In this document: piece after piece, positions 27,609-36,420 of the stretch
Numbering within the stretch: position 1 is the stretch's first letter
How the letters are laid out: each line of letters opens with the position of its first letter
Origin: Sinorhizobium kostiense
GTDB lineage: Bacteria > Pseudomonadota > Alphaproteobacteria > Rhizobiales > Rhizobiaceae
Length of the DNA: 64,000 nt
Reading direction: 5' to 3'
Assembly: GCF_017874595.1 (NCBI RefSeq)
Contig: NZ_JAGILA010000003.1
Coordinates: 434,001-498,000 of the forward strand
Translations under genes and position numbers: made by a program
The notes under the pieces: model-generated
Databases searched by the model: none
Seen by the model: the letters and a program-made list of their open reading frames with translations, nothing else
Told to the model about the DNA's origin: nothing

Positions 27609-28289
27609 TCAGTCATGTGCAGTTCGAGCCCTGCGGATCATGTTGAGAGCTCTGAACGCGGCGCAGGCGGCACCGTAGCCGTTGTCGATATTGACCACCG
27701 CGAGGCCCGGCGCGCAGGATGCAAGTGCTGCGTGAAGAGCGGTTTGCCCGCCGTTCGACACGCCATAGCCCGTCGATGTCGGCAGGCAGATGATGACGCC
27801 GGGGACGAGCCCGCCCAGGACGCTCGGAAGCGCGCCGTCCATGCCTGCCACGGTGATGATCACAGGAAAGGTTTTCAACTCCTCCACGCGCTCGAGCAGT
27901 CGCCAGAGACCCGCCACGCCGATATCGATGAACTGCTTTGCCGGCGCGCCGAAATAGGCCAGCGTGCGAATGGCTTCCGCGGCCTGTGGCATGTCGGAGC
28001 TGCCGGCGGACACGACGGCAATTTGCGCAGACTCAGTATCGAGGGGTGGCGTCCAATTCAAGTAGGCAGTCCGTGAAACCGGATCATAGTCGAGCTTCTC
28101 CAGGTAGTTGGGCGCAATCCGGGCAAAAACGTCCGGCTCGAGTCGTGTCAGCAGGCTTCGTCCGTTGCGTTCGAGGACCCGTTCCATGATGACGGCGAGC
28201 TGGGCATCGGATTTGCGGGCGCAGAGGATGGCTTCATCGAAGCCGATGCGCTCAGGACGCTGGAAATCCAGCTGGATCTCGTCGCTCAT
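27609..28289 (-). CDS. larB: Nickel-pincer cofactor biosynthesis protein LarB
   Basis: A 226-aa LarB. The C-terminal PurE-like domain carries the characteristic AGMDGALPSVLGGL, LPTSTGYG and SCAPGLAVVNIDNGYGAA motifs. LarB carboxylates nicotinic acid adenine dinucleotide at the pyridine ring and hydrolyses it to the pyridinium dicarboxylate mononucleotide, the first step of the nickel-pincer nucleotide pathway. It overlaps larE by 1 nt. The length is normal for the family. Confidence 0.96.
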   Translation of the reverse strand: MSDEIQLDFQRPERIGFDEAILCARKSDAQLAVIMERVLERNGRSLLTRLEPDVFARIAPNYLEKLDYDPVSRTAYLNWTPPLDTESAQIAVVSAGSSDMPQAAEAIRTLAYFGAPAKQFIDIGVAGLWRLLERVEELKTFPVIITVAGMDGALPSVLGGLVPGVIICLPTSTGYGVSNGGQTALHAALASCAPGLAVVNIDNGYGAACAAFRALNMIRRARTAHD

Positions 28290-29092
28290 TACGTCTGCTC
28301 CCGCAGAAAGGCGCTTCCGCGCTTGTAGGTTTCGAAATGGACGGGGCGGTCTTCTCCGAATGCAGACCGGATCTGATCTGTCAGTTGCACACGCTGGCTG
28401 GCGGAAAGACGGGACAAGGCTTCGCCGTCCAGCTCGACCACCACGCCCGCCTGACGGACGCGGCAGCGCACGGTTTCCGGCGAGAGCTCCGTCCTGAGAC
28501 GAGTTTCAACCTGATCGATCGCGCGCAGCAGGTGAGATTCAATGCGCAGGGCCGTTTCCATGCGGCTCGAAAGACAGGGCGCCGAAGGCAGTTCGGCAAG
28601 GTCGGCAAGGCCATGGTAGGCTGCCAGCGCGCGGACATCGGCCTTGGCCATTCCCGCCTCGACGAAGGGATGACGGACGCGGTTGGCCTCAGCCGCCTTC
28701 AGGCCCGGCCTCCAGTCGCCGAGATCGTCGGTATTGGTGCCGGAGAAGAGCTGCGCATCGGTCAGCGATGCCAAGGTCCCATAGAGATTGGACTTACAGA
28801 AGAAGCAGCGGTTCGAGGGATTGGCAAGATAACGTTCATCGGCAAATTCCCCCGCGTCGACGATGCGAAGGCTCCAGCCATGCCGATCGGCATAGGCCTT
28901 CACCCGTTCGGTGGCGTTTAACGGAACTGCAGCCGATGCGGCATGGAACATGGTCACGTCCTGGCCCATCCGCCGATGTGCGACATAGGCGAGCGTCATG
29001 CTGTCGACGCCGCCGGAGAGGGCCACGGCGGCCGGCCGGGCGCTGTCGAATACGGCATTGAGGCGACCTATGAATGCTTCGCTCGCGATCAT
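28289..29092 (-). CDS. larE: Nickel-pincer cofactor sulfur transferase LarE
   Basis: A 267-aa LarE with the PP-loop ALSGGVDSM at residues 24-32. Cysteines 96 and 99 (RCFFCK) and 173 (SAPCLSSR) give a three-cysteine set. The Lactobacillus enzyme uses a single sacrificial cysteine, whereas three-cysteine relatives (Thermotoga type) bind a [4Fe-4S] cluster that can carry the transferred sulfur; this protein fits the second group. It adenylates the LarB product and installs sulfur to make the dithiocarboxylate. It overlaps larC by 4 nt. Confidence 0.95.
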   Translation of the reverse strand: MIASEAFIGRLNAVFDSARPAAVALSGGVDSMTLAYVAHRRMGQDVTMFHAASAAVPLNATERVKAYADRHGWSLRIVDAGEFADERYLANPSNRCFFCKSNLYGTLASLTDAQLFSGTNTDDLGDWRPGLKAAEANRVRHPFVEAGMAKADVRALAAYHGLADLAELPSAPCLSSRMETALRIESHLLRAIDQVETRLRTELSPETVRCRVRQAGVVVELDGEALSRLSASQRVQLTDQIRSAFGEDRPVHFETYKRGSAFLREQT

Positions 29093-30396
29093 TTCTTCGC
29101 CTCCAATGCCTGTTCTTCGGCGTCTCGGCGCAGTTCGGCGCGGGCCTTGTGGCTGTCGTCGAGGGATCGGACGTCATCCATCTCGGCCTTTGCCGTGGGT
29201 CCGCCGGGGCGTTCGGCGATTTTAACCCGCACGCCATTTTCCGTTTTCACCGCCTGCCGGGGCAGGATGACGCGTGTTTCGACGCGGCTTCGCAAGCCGA
29301 GCGTGGTTGTCTGCCTGAAGCATTGAGCGGTGATGGCATCCATGGCCTCGGGACGGGTCAACACTTGGATAGCGGTCATCATCCGACCCTTCTTTCCGAA
29401 GGTCGGGGTTTGCGTCACGTCGATAACGCCCTCGGTGGTGCGAATCCGGTCGATTCCGACGGCCAGTTCCTCGCCCGTCTGATCATCGATTTCGAACTGG
29501 ATGATCCCGACCTGATCCTGTTCGGCGGCTTCAGGGGTAAAAGCCAGCACGCGCAGGACATTGCTCATTGCGGGAAACCGGCGCGTGCCGAACCCGGTCC
29601 CGGTGCGATCCAGCACCTGCGGCCTGTGTCCGATGCTGGTCGCCGGTTTCAGAAAGCGCAGGATCGCAGCTCCCGTCGGCGTGATCCGCTCGCCGTGCCG
29701 GCCATCATCGTGGAAGGCAAAGCCACGGAGGAGCAGCGTGGTGGCCGGCGCCGGTACCGGCAGGCGGCCATGGGCGGTTTCGACGAAGCCGCGGCCGAGC
29801 GGAAGAGAGCCCACCGACCAGCTTTCAGGATGGACCGCGTCGATCATGGTGGCCGCCGCAACGATATCGGCAATCGAGTCCCAGTTGCCGACCTCATGAA
29901 AGGCAACATCCTCGACCTTCTTTCCGTGGACCGCAGCCTCGGCCTCCGCCAGTTCCTGAAAGATGCCGATGGCGGTGCTTTTCACGTTTTCAGGAATCCC
30001 GCTTGCTGCGAGCTTGGCGCGCAGCTCCCGCCAATGGGTGTGGTCGTGACCGTGCCTGTCATGGCGATGGTCATGATCTTGGCTATGGACGTGATGATGA
30101 TGGCCATGGTCATGGTGATGGTGATCATGCTCGTGTGCATGATGATCACGACTATGTTCGGAACGACGATCATCGGCGTCGCCGACAGGTTCAGACGTCG
30201 ATTTCGTCACATCGAACCGGTGGCCGGTCAACACGCCGTCGTCATGCGGCAGCATCTCGGCCCGGACATCGCTTTCGAGACCGGCAATGCGCAGATTTTC
30301 CTGCACCGTACCTGCGAATTCGGGCCAGGCGTCCAGCATGGCGGCGACGAACATGTCACCGGCAATTCCGCCCACCGCGTCAAGATGGATATGCAT
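29089..30396 (-). CDS. larC: Nickel-pincer cofactor nickel insertase LarC (with His-rich nickel-storage segment)
   Basis: A 435-aa full-length LarC. The N-terminal domain starts MHIHLDAVGGIAGDM, and the second half holds the DUF111 domain, seen as FEIDDQTGEELAVG and QTPTFGKKGRMM. Between residues about 81 and 121 roughly half the residues are histidine, alternating with Asp, a probable nickel reservoir. LarC uses CTP to insert nickel into the dithiolated pincer nucleotide. It is present alongside a separate small LarC2-like gene upstream, which is unusual because the C-terminal domain is already included here. Confidence 0.95.
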   Translation of the reverse strand: MHIHLDAVGGIAGDMFVAAMLDAWPEFAGTVQENLRIAGLESDVRAEMLPHDDGVLTGHRFDVTKSTSEPVGDADDRRSEHSRDHHAHEHDHHHHDHGHHHHVHSQDHDHRHDRHGHDHTHWRELRAKLAASGIPENVKSTAIGIFQELAEAEAAVHGKKVEDVAFHEVGNWDSIADIVAAATMIDAVHPESWSVGSLPLGRGFVETAHGRLPVPAPATTLLLRGFAFHDDGRHGERITPTGAAILRFLKPATSIGHRPQVLDRTGTGFGTRRFPAMSNVLRVLAFTPEAAEQDQVGIIQFEIDDQTGEELAVGIDRIRTTEGVIDVTQTPTFGKKGRMMTAIQVLTRPEAMDAITAQCFRQTTTLGLRSRVETRVILPRQAVKTENGVRVKIAERPGGPTAKAEMDDVRSLDDSHKARAELRRDAEEQALEAKK

Positions 30397-30411
30397 GGCC
30401 GCCTTCCTTCG

Positions 30412-30939
30412 TCATTGCTCTCGAAGCCAGCCGGCAATATCGACGCAAAGCGTTTCGCCCGGTTCTCCTGCTCCGAGGGCAGTTTCTATCGCAGCCTTCA
30501 GCACGGCCACCGAAACTCGAAATTCCGGCTGCATCTCTTCCGAGATCGCAACGAGATCATCATGCTCGGCTTTCGCCCGCATGAAGACGCCTTCATTTAG
30601 GATTCGTTTCACGCGGAGCGGAAAACGGCGGACGCCTCCCCGCCATTGCAGCTCGAGCGTGGTCCTGTAGCGAAGTATTTCGAAATGCTTGTGCCGGGAC
30701 TCCAGGACACGATAGCCCCAGATGCCGAGATCGCCGACCAGGAGGGCGGCCAAATCGGGTTCGTCCTCCGCCTTGATATCGACAAGGAGCACATAGGAGG
30801 GGCGGCCCTTCTTGCCGAGGCTCGGGAGCAGTTGCACGTTCTTGGCTCCCATCTCGGTCATCTGCTCGATGACATGGCCGAGCAATTCGCCCGGCGCGTC
30901 GTCGATCTGGGCCATGATGAGGATGACGTCGCTAGCCAT
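30412..30939 (-). CDS. LarC C-terminal-domain (DUF111)-like protein
   Basis: A 175-aa protein resembling the second domain of LarC: MAQIDDAPGELLGHVIEQM and LLPSLGKKGRPSYVLLVDI correspond to the IDD...GE and KKGR blocks of DUF111. The middle (KHFEILRYRTTLELQWRGG) parallels the RRVERR strand of LarC. It lies 15 nt upstream of larC and overlaps the preceding unknown gene by 1 nt. It may assist or replace the CTP-dependent nickel insertion domain, or deliver the finished cofactor to the unknown 594-aa protein. The split-domain copy is seen; its role is inference. Confidence 0.8.
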   Translation of the reverse strand: MASDVILIMAQIDDAPGELLGHVIEQMTEMGAKNVQLLPSLGKKGRPSYVLLVDIKAEDEPDLAALLVGDLGIWGYRVLESRHKHFEILRYRTTLELQWRGGVRRFPLRVKRILNEGVFMRAKAEHDDLVAISEEMQPEFRVSVAVLKAAIETALGAGEPGETLCVDIAGWLREQ

Positions 30940-32723
30940 CAGAGTCCCATCGTATCAATGGCGACCCGTGCCGCGGCTTCCGCCTTGGCTTTCGTGCCGG
31001 GGATGCCCGCTGAAATCAGCCCGGCCGCCTGCGCCTCGCTTGCTGCATCGGATGCGCTCATCTTTCCCATGGCCGCCGCAACGACGGCCGGCACGGTCAC
31101 GTTCATGATGACATTGCCTGCGAGCAGCAATTCGCTGGCGATCGGCGCCAGCGCAGTCAGGAACGGCGCACGCTCCTTGCCTACACCCTGGGCGACCTCC
31201 GGGATGACCGCGTTGATGATGCCTTCCATGTGGATCGTCTCCTCGCCCACCGTCACTTCGGCATCGAGCGCGGGGTCGAAGGCGAGCCAGCGCGCCGCCA
31301 TCTTGCTGGATCGGCGGGCGCCCTTGCTGATTTTGGTGAAATGCACCTTGATTGTCTTGCCCTTGGCCTTGGTCAGGAATTCGGAGCCTCGCGTTTCGAC
31401 GAGCAACTGTCGCTCCTCGTCCATGGCGCGGACGATCTCGCCGACAGTCTTTCCGGCTTCGAGATCGTCATAGCTGCGCGCGGCGCGCGCATAGAGTGCC
31501 TTGGTGACCATCGGAGTTGAAGACATGATCAGGGCATCGGTGACCGGCCCATTGCAGATCTGCGTCGCCTTGCGCGCGACGATGTTCATCGCCACCATGG
31601 CCGTCTCCGGATCGAAGCTGAAACCGAGCCGCCGTTCCCTCAGGGCCTGAGCGACACTCTGTTCGGTCGAGCCGTCCTCAAGCAGGCACATCAAGGCAAT
31701 GACAGCGTCGCCGCAGATATGGCCGAGGGGGGGATTGACCGGCCCGGCGCCGCCACCGCAAATGCCTTCCTCGAAAACGGAAATGATCTCGTCGAGCGCC
31801 ATAATGCCGATGACCGTCGGCCCACCGATATCCTTGAGGATCAGGCCAAGGTCGCCGATCAGCCTGGCGGTCTCGATCTCCTTGCCGGTGATGCGGACAT
31901 GGAGCTTGTCCGGCAGTCCCGCTGTGCGCGCTGCGGCGCGACCGGCGACGAAGGCGCTTGTCACCTTGCCATAGGGGCCATATTCCTCCGCGACATCGGC
32001 ATCCGGGTGAATGATTTCGAGGATCGCGGCAGCGCCAAACAGTGCGCAGAGGAATTTCTGGCTCGGCATTCCTGCACCTGACATGGCGTCCATCATCGCC
32101 TTGGTGCCGATGGTCGCTCCCCGTTCCGCCATGCCGGGAAAAATAATGTCTTCGCCCAGCGCGCCATGGCCGACCATGACGCCGCCGCCGACGCCTTCGG
32201 GAATATCGCGGCCCTGGACCGGCGAAAGCTCGCCCTTCATCATCGCCTCATAGACGGCGGCGACCGCGGCAAAGCCCGAGATCTTGTTGTTCATCTTGGC
32301 GGTGGGCACGGCGGCAAGGCCAGAACGGCTGACGCCGGCGATCATGCGCGCCGAGGAGCCGAGCTTTCGGTTGCCGGCCGGGATGCCGACCTGTGCATTT
32401 GCACCGCAGAGGTAGAGCAGGGCTGCCGCGATGAGCGCGGCGTTTGCGCCATCGGCACCCCCCGCCTTGGCGACTGCTACGGTCTTGGCGAGCAGATCAT
32501 CGATCGGCTGGTGGACGGCGTCCGCAAATTTGACCTCTGGACTGACACCCCGGCGCAGCTCGGTGGCAATGACGTTGCAGACGGCGACGACCGGGATGTT
32601 GAGCATGCCGTGCCCGCCGGTCAGCGCCTCGACGCGATCGCTGGTTAGCCAGCCGGGATTCGCGTTCGCCGCCATGATGGAGGCAAGAATAACCTTCTCC
32701 CGTTGCGCGGTTGCGTCCGTCAT
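30939..32723 (-). CDS. Unrecognised 594-aa Gly/Ala-rich protein heading the lar operon
   Basis: I do not recognise this family. It is probably cytoplasmic: no signal peptide and no obvious transmembrane bundle despite many Ala/Gly. Gly-rich blocks look catalytic: CGANAQVGIPAGNRK (106-120), VPTAKMNNKISG (139-150), EGVGGGVMVGHGALGEDIIFPGM (from 176), and CGGGAGPVNPPLGHICGDA (322-340) with His335 and Cys337. It has none of the LarA (DUF2088) sequence features I know, yet it is translationally coupled to larC2-larC-larE-larB. The start is the ATG after GGAGAG; a further 10 codons are open upstream. A nickel-pincer-dependent racemase or epimerase of a new family is the leading hypothesis; a dehydratase-like enzyme is the alternative. 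Confidence 0.75.
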   Translation of the reverse strand: MTDATAQREKVILASIMAANANPGWLTSDRVEALTGGHGMLNIPVVAVCNVIATELRRGVSPEVKFADAVHQPIDDLLAKTVAVAKAGGADGANAALIAAALLYLCGANAQVGIPAGNRKLGSSARMIAGVSRSGLAAVPTAKMNNKISGFAAVAAVYEAMMKGELSPVQGRDIPEGVGGGVMVGHGALGEDIIFPGMAERGATIGTKAMMDAMSGAGMPSQKFLCALFGAAAILEIIHPDADVAEEYGPYGKVTSAFVAGRAAARTAGLPDKLHVRITGKEIETARLIGDLGLILKDIGGPTVIGIMALDEIISVFEEGICGGGAGPVNPPLGHICGDAVIALMCLLEDGSTEQSVAQALRERRLGFSFDPETAMVAMNIVARKATQICNGPVTDALIMSSTPMVTKALYARAARSYDDLEAGKTVGEIVRAMDEERQLLVETRGSEFLTKAKGKTIKVHFTKISKGARRSSKMAARWLAFDPALDAEVTVGEETIHMEGIINAVIPEVAQGVGKERAPFLTALAPIASELLLAGNVIMNVTVPAVVAAAMGKMSASDAASEAQAAGLISAGIPGTKAKAEAAARVAIDTMGL

Positions 32724-32901
32724 TGTTTCTCTCCATCTCCCGTTACCTCGCATCGTCGCTCGAGGTTGAACCGGCCAAGCAGCGTCGTTTCTTCGCTGCG
32801 TCCTGTTCCGTGATTTTCCAGCGCGAGCAGACGGCGCGAAGACGGATCAGGACGTAAGCCGGGAGGGATATCACGGGATTTCTATGCCAATAAGCGGCAT
32901 T

Positions 32902-32933
32902 TTTTCATGGATGCATGAGTACAGTTCATAATG
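32902..32933 (+). promoter_or_regulatory. Candidate LysR-type operator upstream of the lar operon
   Basis: A 32-nt segment starting TTTTCATGGATGCATGAG and ending TTCATAATG matches the segment at 39358-39389 at 24 of 32 positions. Both contain TCAT-N6-ATGA followed by a third TCAT half-site. It lies about 180 bp upstream of the 594-aa gene in the aapP/lar gap, where a promoter for the lar operon is expected. Confidence 0.55.
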
Positions 32934-32960
32934 CTCGGCAAATTCCCGCGGATCCCTAAT

Positions 32961-33752
32961 TCAGCGCCCAAGGATTTGGCCAAGAAACTTTCGCGTGCGC
33001 TCGGACGCCGGAGCACTGAAGAATGCCTTCGGTTCGTTTTGCTCCACGATCTGGCCTTGATCCATGAAGATCACCCGGTCGGCGACGGCCTGGGCAAATC
33101 CCATCTCATGCGTCACGCAGAGCATCGTCATGCCGTCTTCGGCCAATGCGATCATCGTGTCGAGCACCTCCTTGATCATCTCCGGATCGAGCGCCGAGGT
33201 CGGCTCGTCGAACAGCATGATCTTCGGCTTCATGCAGAGCGAGCGCGCGATCGCCACCCGCTGCTGCTGGCCGCCCGAAAGCTGGCCCGGATATTTCTGC
33301 GCTTGATCCGGTATTTTCACCTTCTCGAGGAAATGCATGGCCAGTTCCCTCGCTTGCTTTTCCGGCACCTTGCGGACCCAGACCGGGGCGAGCATGCAGT
33401 TCTGCAGGATTGTCAGGTGCGGAAAGAGATTGAAGTGCTGGAACACCATGCCGACTTCGCGGCGCACTTCGTCGATCTTCTTAAGGTCGCTGGTCAGTTC
33501 GATGCCGTCAACGACGATCTTGCCGGATTGATGTTCCTCGAGGCGGTTGATGCAGCGGATCATCGTCGACTTACCCGAGCCGGAGGGACCGCAGATAACG
33601 ATGCGTTCGCCGCGCCGCACCTTGAGATTGATGTCGCGCAGCACGTGGAACTCACCGTACCACTTGTTCATTCCTGTGATCTCGACGGCGACGTCTTGAA
33701 GCATGAACCGGTAGTTCTGCGAGGATGCCTGGCTCATCAGTGTCTTGGTCAT
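32961..33752 (-). CDS. aapP: Amino-acid ABC transporter ATP-binding protein (AapP/GlnQ-type)
   Basis: A 263-aa ATPase with Walker [10 protein letters not shown], signature [15 protein letters not shown] and Walker [16 protein letters not shown]. This is the polar amino-acid (GlnQ/HisP/AapP) subgroup. The ATG chosen follows a strong GGAGGAATT; the frame is open 44 codons further upstream but overlaps aapM. It completes the AapJQMP general L-amino-acid importer encoded upstream on the same strand. Confidence 0.94.
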   Translation of the reverse strand: MTKTLMSQASSQNYRFMLQDVAVEITGMNKWYGEFHVLRDINLKVRRGERIVICGPSGSGKSTMIRCINRLEEHQSGKIVVDGIELTSDLKKIDEVRREVGMVFQHFNLFPHLTILQNCMLAPVWVRKVPEKQARELAMHFLEKVKIPDQAQKYPGQLSGGQQQRVAIARSLCMKPKIMLFDEPTSALDPEMIKEVLDTMIALAEDGMTMLCVTHEMGFAQAVADRVIFMDQGQIVEQNEPKAFFSAPASERTRKFLGQILGR

Positions 33753-33763
33753 GCGAATTCCTC

Positions 33764-35053
33764 CTAACGGTGGTCGGTCTTCAGTCGGCGCTCGAGATGG
33801 ATCGAGTAACGCGACATGCCGAAGCAGAAGACGAAAAACACCGCCCCGATGAAGATGAAGAGTTCCCAATAGATTCCCTGCCAATCGGTGTTGGCGCGGA
33901 TGGCCGCGGCAAGGGCGATTGGATCGAGCAAGCCGATGAACATGACGAGCGTCGTGTCCTTGAAGAGACCGATAAAGGAATTGACGATCCCGGGAATGGA
34001 GATCTTCAGGGCCTGCGGCAGAATCACCAGACGCTGCGCCTTCCAGTAGTCGAGTCCCAAAGCCTCCGCTGCCTCGTATTGGCCGCGTGGCAGAGCGGCG
34101 AGACCGCCGCGAATGACTTCGGCCATGTAGGCGCTGGCAAACAGCGTCACCATGATGACCACCCGCAGGATGAGGTCGAAATTCGTTCCCGGCGGCAGGA
34201 AATAGTTGAGCAGCAGAGAGGCGGTGAACAGCAGCGTGATCAGGGGAACACCGCGAATGAACTCAATGAAGGTGACGCTCAGGAGATGAATGAGGGGCAG
34301 GCTCGACCGACGACCGAGCGCGAGCAAAATCCCGAGCGGCAATGACAGGGCAATACCTGTCACCCCGATGATGATCGAGAGCAGGAATCCTCCGATCTCC
34401 CGCGAGGCGACAGGAGTAAGCGCGATCGGCAACACGTCGTCTGCAAGTGCCGAGACAAGCTGCACCGCATAGGTCCACCATAGAGCCGCGCCAACGGTTG
34501 CACTCGCGACAGCGAGACCACGGCTAACCCGGGCCGTCAGATAGAGGAGCCCGGCTGCGACCACGACGCCGCAATAGACCGCGACCGGGAACCACAGGCT
34601 GCCGCCCCAGATCAGCCAATAGGCGAAGCCGGGATAGACGGCGCTGAACCAGAGGGCCCGTTGCGGAATTGCGCGGAACAAGATCGGCGCGAGCGCTGCG
34701 ATCAGCAGCGCGAATGTCAGAACGGGCCGCCAATAGAGGTGCGGCGGATAGAAGCCGAAGAGAAGCTGCGGCCAGCGGTCCCGAATGACGCCCCAGCAGG
34801 CGCCGGACGCGCCATCGAGGATCTGGCGACATTCGGCAAGCGAGTTCGCCCGCCAGATGGAGTTTGAAAGCCAGGGCGCAAGCGCCATTGCCATCCACAC
34901 GACTATAGTCACGGACGCGACGGTCAAAAGCGTGCTGAGCCAGCCGTTGAAGAGGTTTTTTCTGGCCCATTCAGCGACGCCGCCCTGGGCGGCCGGTCGT
35001 GGCGATGCGGCTATTATGTCCTGGCGGACCCAGGAGGCATTGTGGATGTTCAT
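33764..35053 (-). CDS. aapM: General L-amino-acid ABC transporter permease AapM
   Basis: A 429-aa inner-membrane permease. The length, with a long N-terminal extension containing several hydrophobic segments before the His/Glu/Gln/Arg permease domain, is typical of rhizobial AapM. The EAA loop is seen near the C-terminus as [22 protein letters not shown]. It is 11 nt upstream of aapP and 1 nt downstream of aapQ. AapQ and AapM form the membrane channel of the importer. Confidence 0.93.
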   Translation of the reverse strand: MNIHNASWVRQDIIAASPRPAAQGGVAEWARKNLFNGWLSTLLTVASVTIVVWMAMALAPWLSNSIWRANSLAECRQILDGASGACWGVIRDRWPQLLFGFYPPHLYWRPVLTFALLIAALAPILFRAIPQRALWFSAVYPGFAYWLIWGGSLWFPVAVYCGVVVAAGLLYLTARVSRGLAVASATVGAALWWTYAVQLVSALADDVLPIALTPVASREIGGFLLSIIIGVTGIALSLPLGILLALGRRSSLPLIHLLSVTFIEFIRGVPLITLLFTASLLLNYFLPPGTNFDLILRVVIMVTLFASAYMAEVIRGGLAALPRGQYEAAEALGLDYWKAQRLVILPQALKISIPGIVNSFIGLFKDTTLVMFIGLLDPIALAAAIRANTDWQGIYWELFIFIGAVFFVFCFGMSRYSIHLERRLKTDHR

Positions 35054-35054
35054 C

Positions 35055-36308
35055 TCAACGCTCCTTCAGCCTGACGCGATTGTTGTAGATGTTCATGGCG
35101 CCGGAGATCGTGAGGCTGATCGCGACATAGATCAGCATCATCATGAGCATGCCCTCGAGCTCGCGGCCGGTCTGGTTGATGGTGATGCCGCCGAGCGTGG
35201 AGCGCAGGTCCATGTAGCCGACGGCGAGGCCCAGCGAGGTGTTCTTGGTGATGTTGAGATATTGCGATATCAGCGGCGGAACGATGATCCTGAGTGCCTG
35301 CGGCAGGATCACCAGACGCATGGTGCGGCCGGACGAGAGCCCCAGAGCGTGCGCGGCTTCCGATTGCCCGCGGGAGATCGCCAGAATGCCGGAGCGGACA
35401 TTTTCGGCGATGAACGCGCCGGTATAGACACTGAGACCGATCCAGAGCGCGATGAAGGAATTGCGCAACTGCAGACCGCCTGTGAAGTTCAGGCCCTTCA
35501 GCGCGGGATAGTCGAGGTGAAAGCCGATCGCATAAAGCAGCACTACGACTGGCGCGATCAAGATGCACAAGCTCTTCCACCAGGTCACGGGTCGCTCGCC
35601 GGTCGCACTCTGGATCTGCTGCGCGTGCTTCAACAAAGCCCAACGTGCCAGAAGCGAAAGCGCGAGCACGGCGAGGATTGCCGCGTAGTTGAGGTCGAAG
35701 GATCCAAGGGCACCGGGCGCTTGGCCGAGGCTTCGTGAGAAATCCGGCACGGGCAGATAGATGCCGCGATTGGTAACGGCAATACTGTCCCATAACAGCA
35801 TGGAGGCCGTCGGGCTTTCGCCGCGAAACGCGTTCGGCGCCGGCATGGCCTCCGACATGACCGCAGCCACGACGATGATCCAGAGGAGCGTCGGGATGTT
35901 GCGGAAGCACTCGACATAGACCGTCATCAGCCGGGCAACGATCCAATTGTCGGAAAGCCGGAGAACGCCGGCGAGCACGCCGAGAAATGTGGCCATGACG
36001 CAAGCCATCGCTGCAACGATCAGCGTGTTGAGGAGGCCGACCAGGGCCGCGCGGCCATGGGTGCTCGTACTCGAATAGTCAATAGCATGCGGTGCGATGT
36101 CGTACCCGGCCTTGCTCCACAGAAAGCTGAACGAGAAGTCTTTTCCGAGAGCCGCGAGATTGCGGATCGTGTTGTCGACGAGCCAGGCTGCGGAAAGAAC
36201 GAGGATGCAAAATGCTATGACCTGGACTGTCCGGCCTCTGTAGCGGGCATCGTTGAAGAGCATGTTGAGGCGAAGCGGTTGGCGCGGAGCGCCGCTATTC
36301 GTGGCCAT
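35055..36308 (-). CDS. aapQ: General L-amino-acid ABC transporter permease AapQ
   Basis: A 417-aa permease paired with AapM. The EAA loop appears as EAAHALGLSSGRTMRLVILPQ near the C-terminus, followed by the polar amino-acid permease signature SQYLNITKNTSLGLAVGYMDL. The start is the ATG after GGGAG; 37 additional open codons upstream have no ribosome site and no family resemblance. It lies directly behind the hairpin that follows aapJ, so its expression is probably lower than that of the binding protein. Confidence 0.93.
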   Translation of the reverse strand: MATNSGAPRQPLRLNMLFNDARYRGRTVQVIAFCILVLSAAWLVDNTIRNLAALGKDFSFSFLWSKAGYDIAPHAIDYSSTSTHGRAALVGLLNTLIVAAMACVMATFLGVLAGVLRLSDNWIVARLMTVYVECFRNIPTLLWIIVVAAVMSEAMPAPNAFRGESPTASMLLWDSIAVTNRGIYLPVPDFSRSLGQAPGALGSFDLNYAAILAVLALSLLARWALLKHAQQIQSATGERPVTWWKSLCILIAPVVVLLYAIGFHLDYPALKGLNFTGGLQLRNSFIALWIGLSVYTGAFIAENVRSGILAISRGQSEAAHALGLSSGRTMRLVILPQALRIIVPPLISQYLNITKNTSLGLAVGYMDLRSTLGGITINQTGRELEGMLMMMLIYVAISLTISGAMNIYNNRVRLKER

Positions 36309-36376
36309 GCGTAATCTCCCTGAAGAGCCGCTCGGCGACCTTCGGCACGAAATCGGATGCGGTAGAGGTGAACGGG

Positions 36377-36408
36377 ACGAAAAGGAAAGGCGCGGGACTG
36401 GCCCGCGC
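36377..36408 (-). terminator. Hairpin with U-rich tail between aapJ and aapQ
   Basis: On the minus-strand transcript an 8-bp GGCGCGGG/CCCGCGCC stem with a 5-nt loop is followed by UUUCCUUUUCG. It sits 12 nt after the aapJ stop. This is the expected partial terminator that lets the periplasmic binding protein be made in excess over the membrane subunits. Confidence 0.7.
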
Positions 36409-36420
36409 CCGATGGTCACC

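Noticed and set aside
29074..30600. 508-aa plus-strand open frame with a Met-rich middle
   Set aside because: It is antisense to larC; the Met/Val-rich part is the reverse reading of the histidine-rich segment.
30939..32723. The 594-aa protein as LarA lactate racemase
   Set aside because: Its motifs do not match the LarA/DUF2088 sequences I know, and it is much longer; context alone is not enough to call it LarA.
34785..35738. 317-aa plus-strand open frame
   Set aside because: It is antisense to aapM and aapQ, whose family features are unmistakable.
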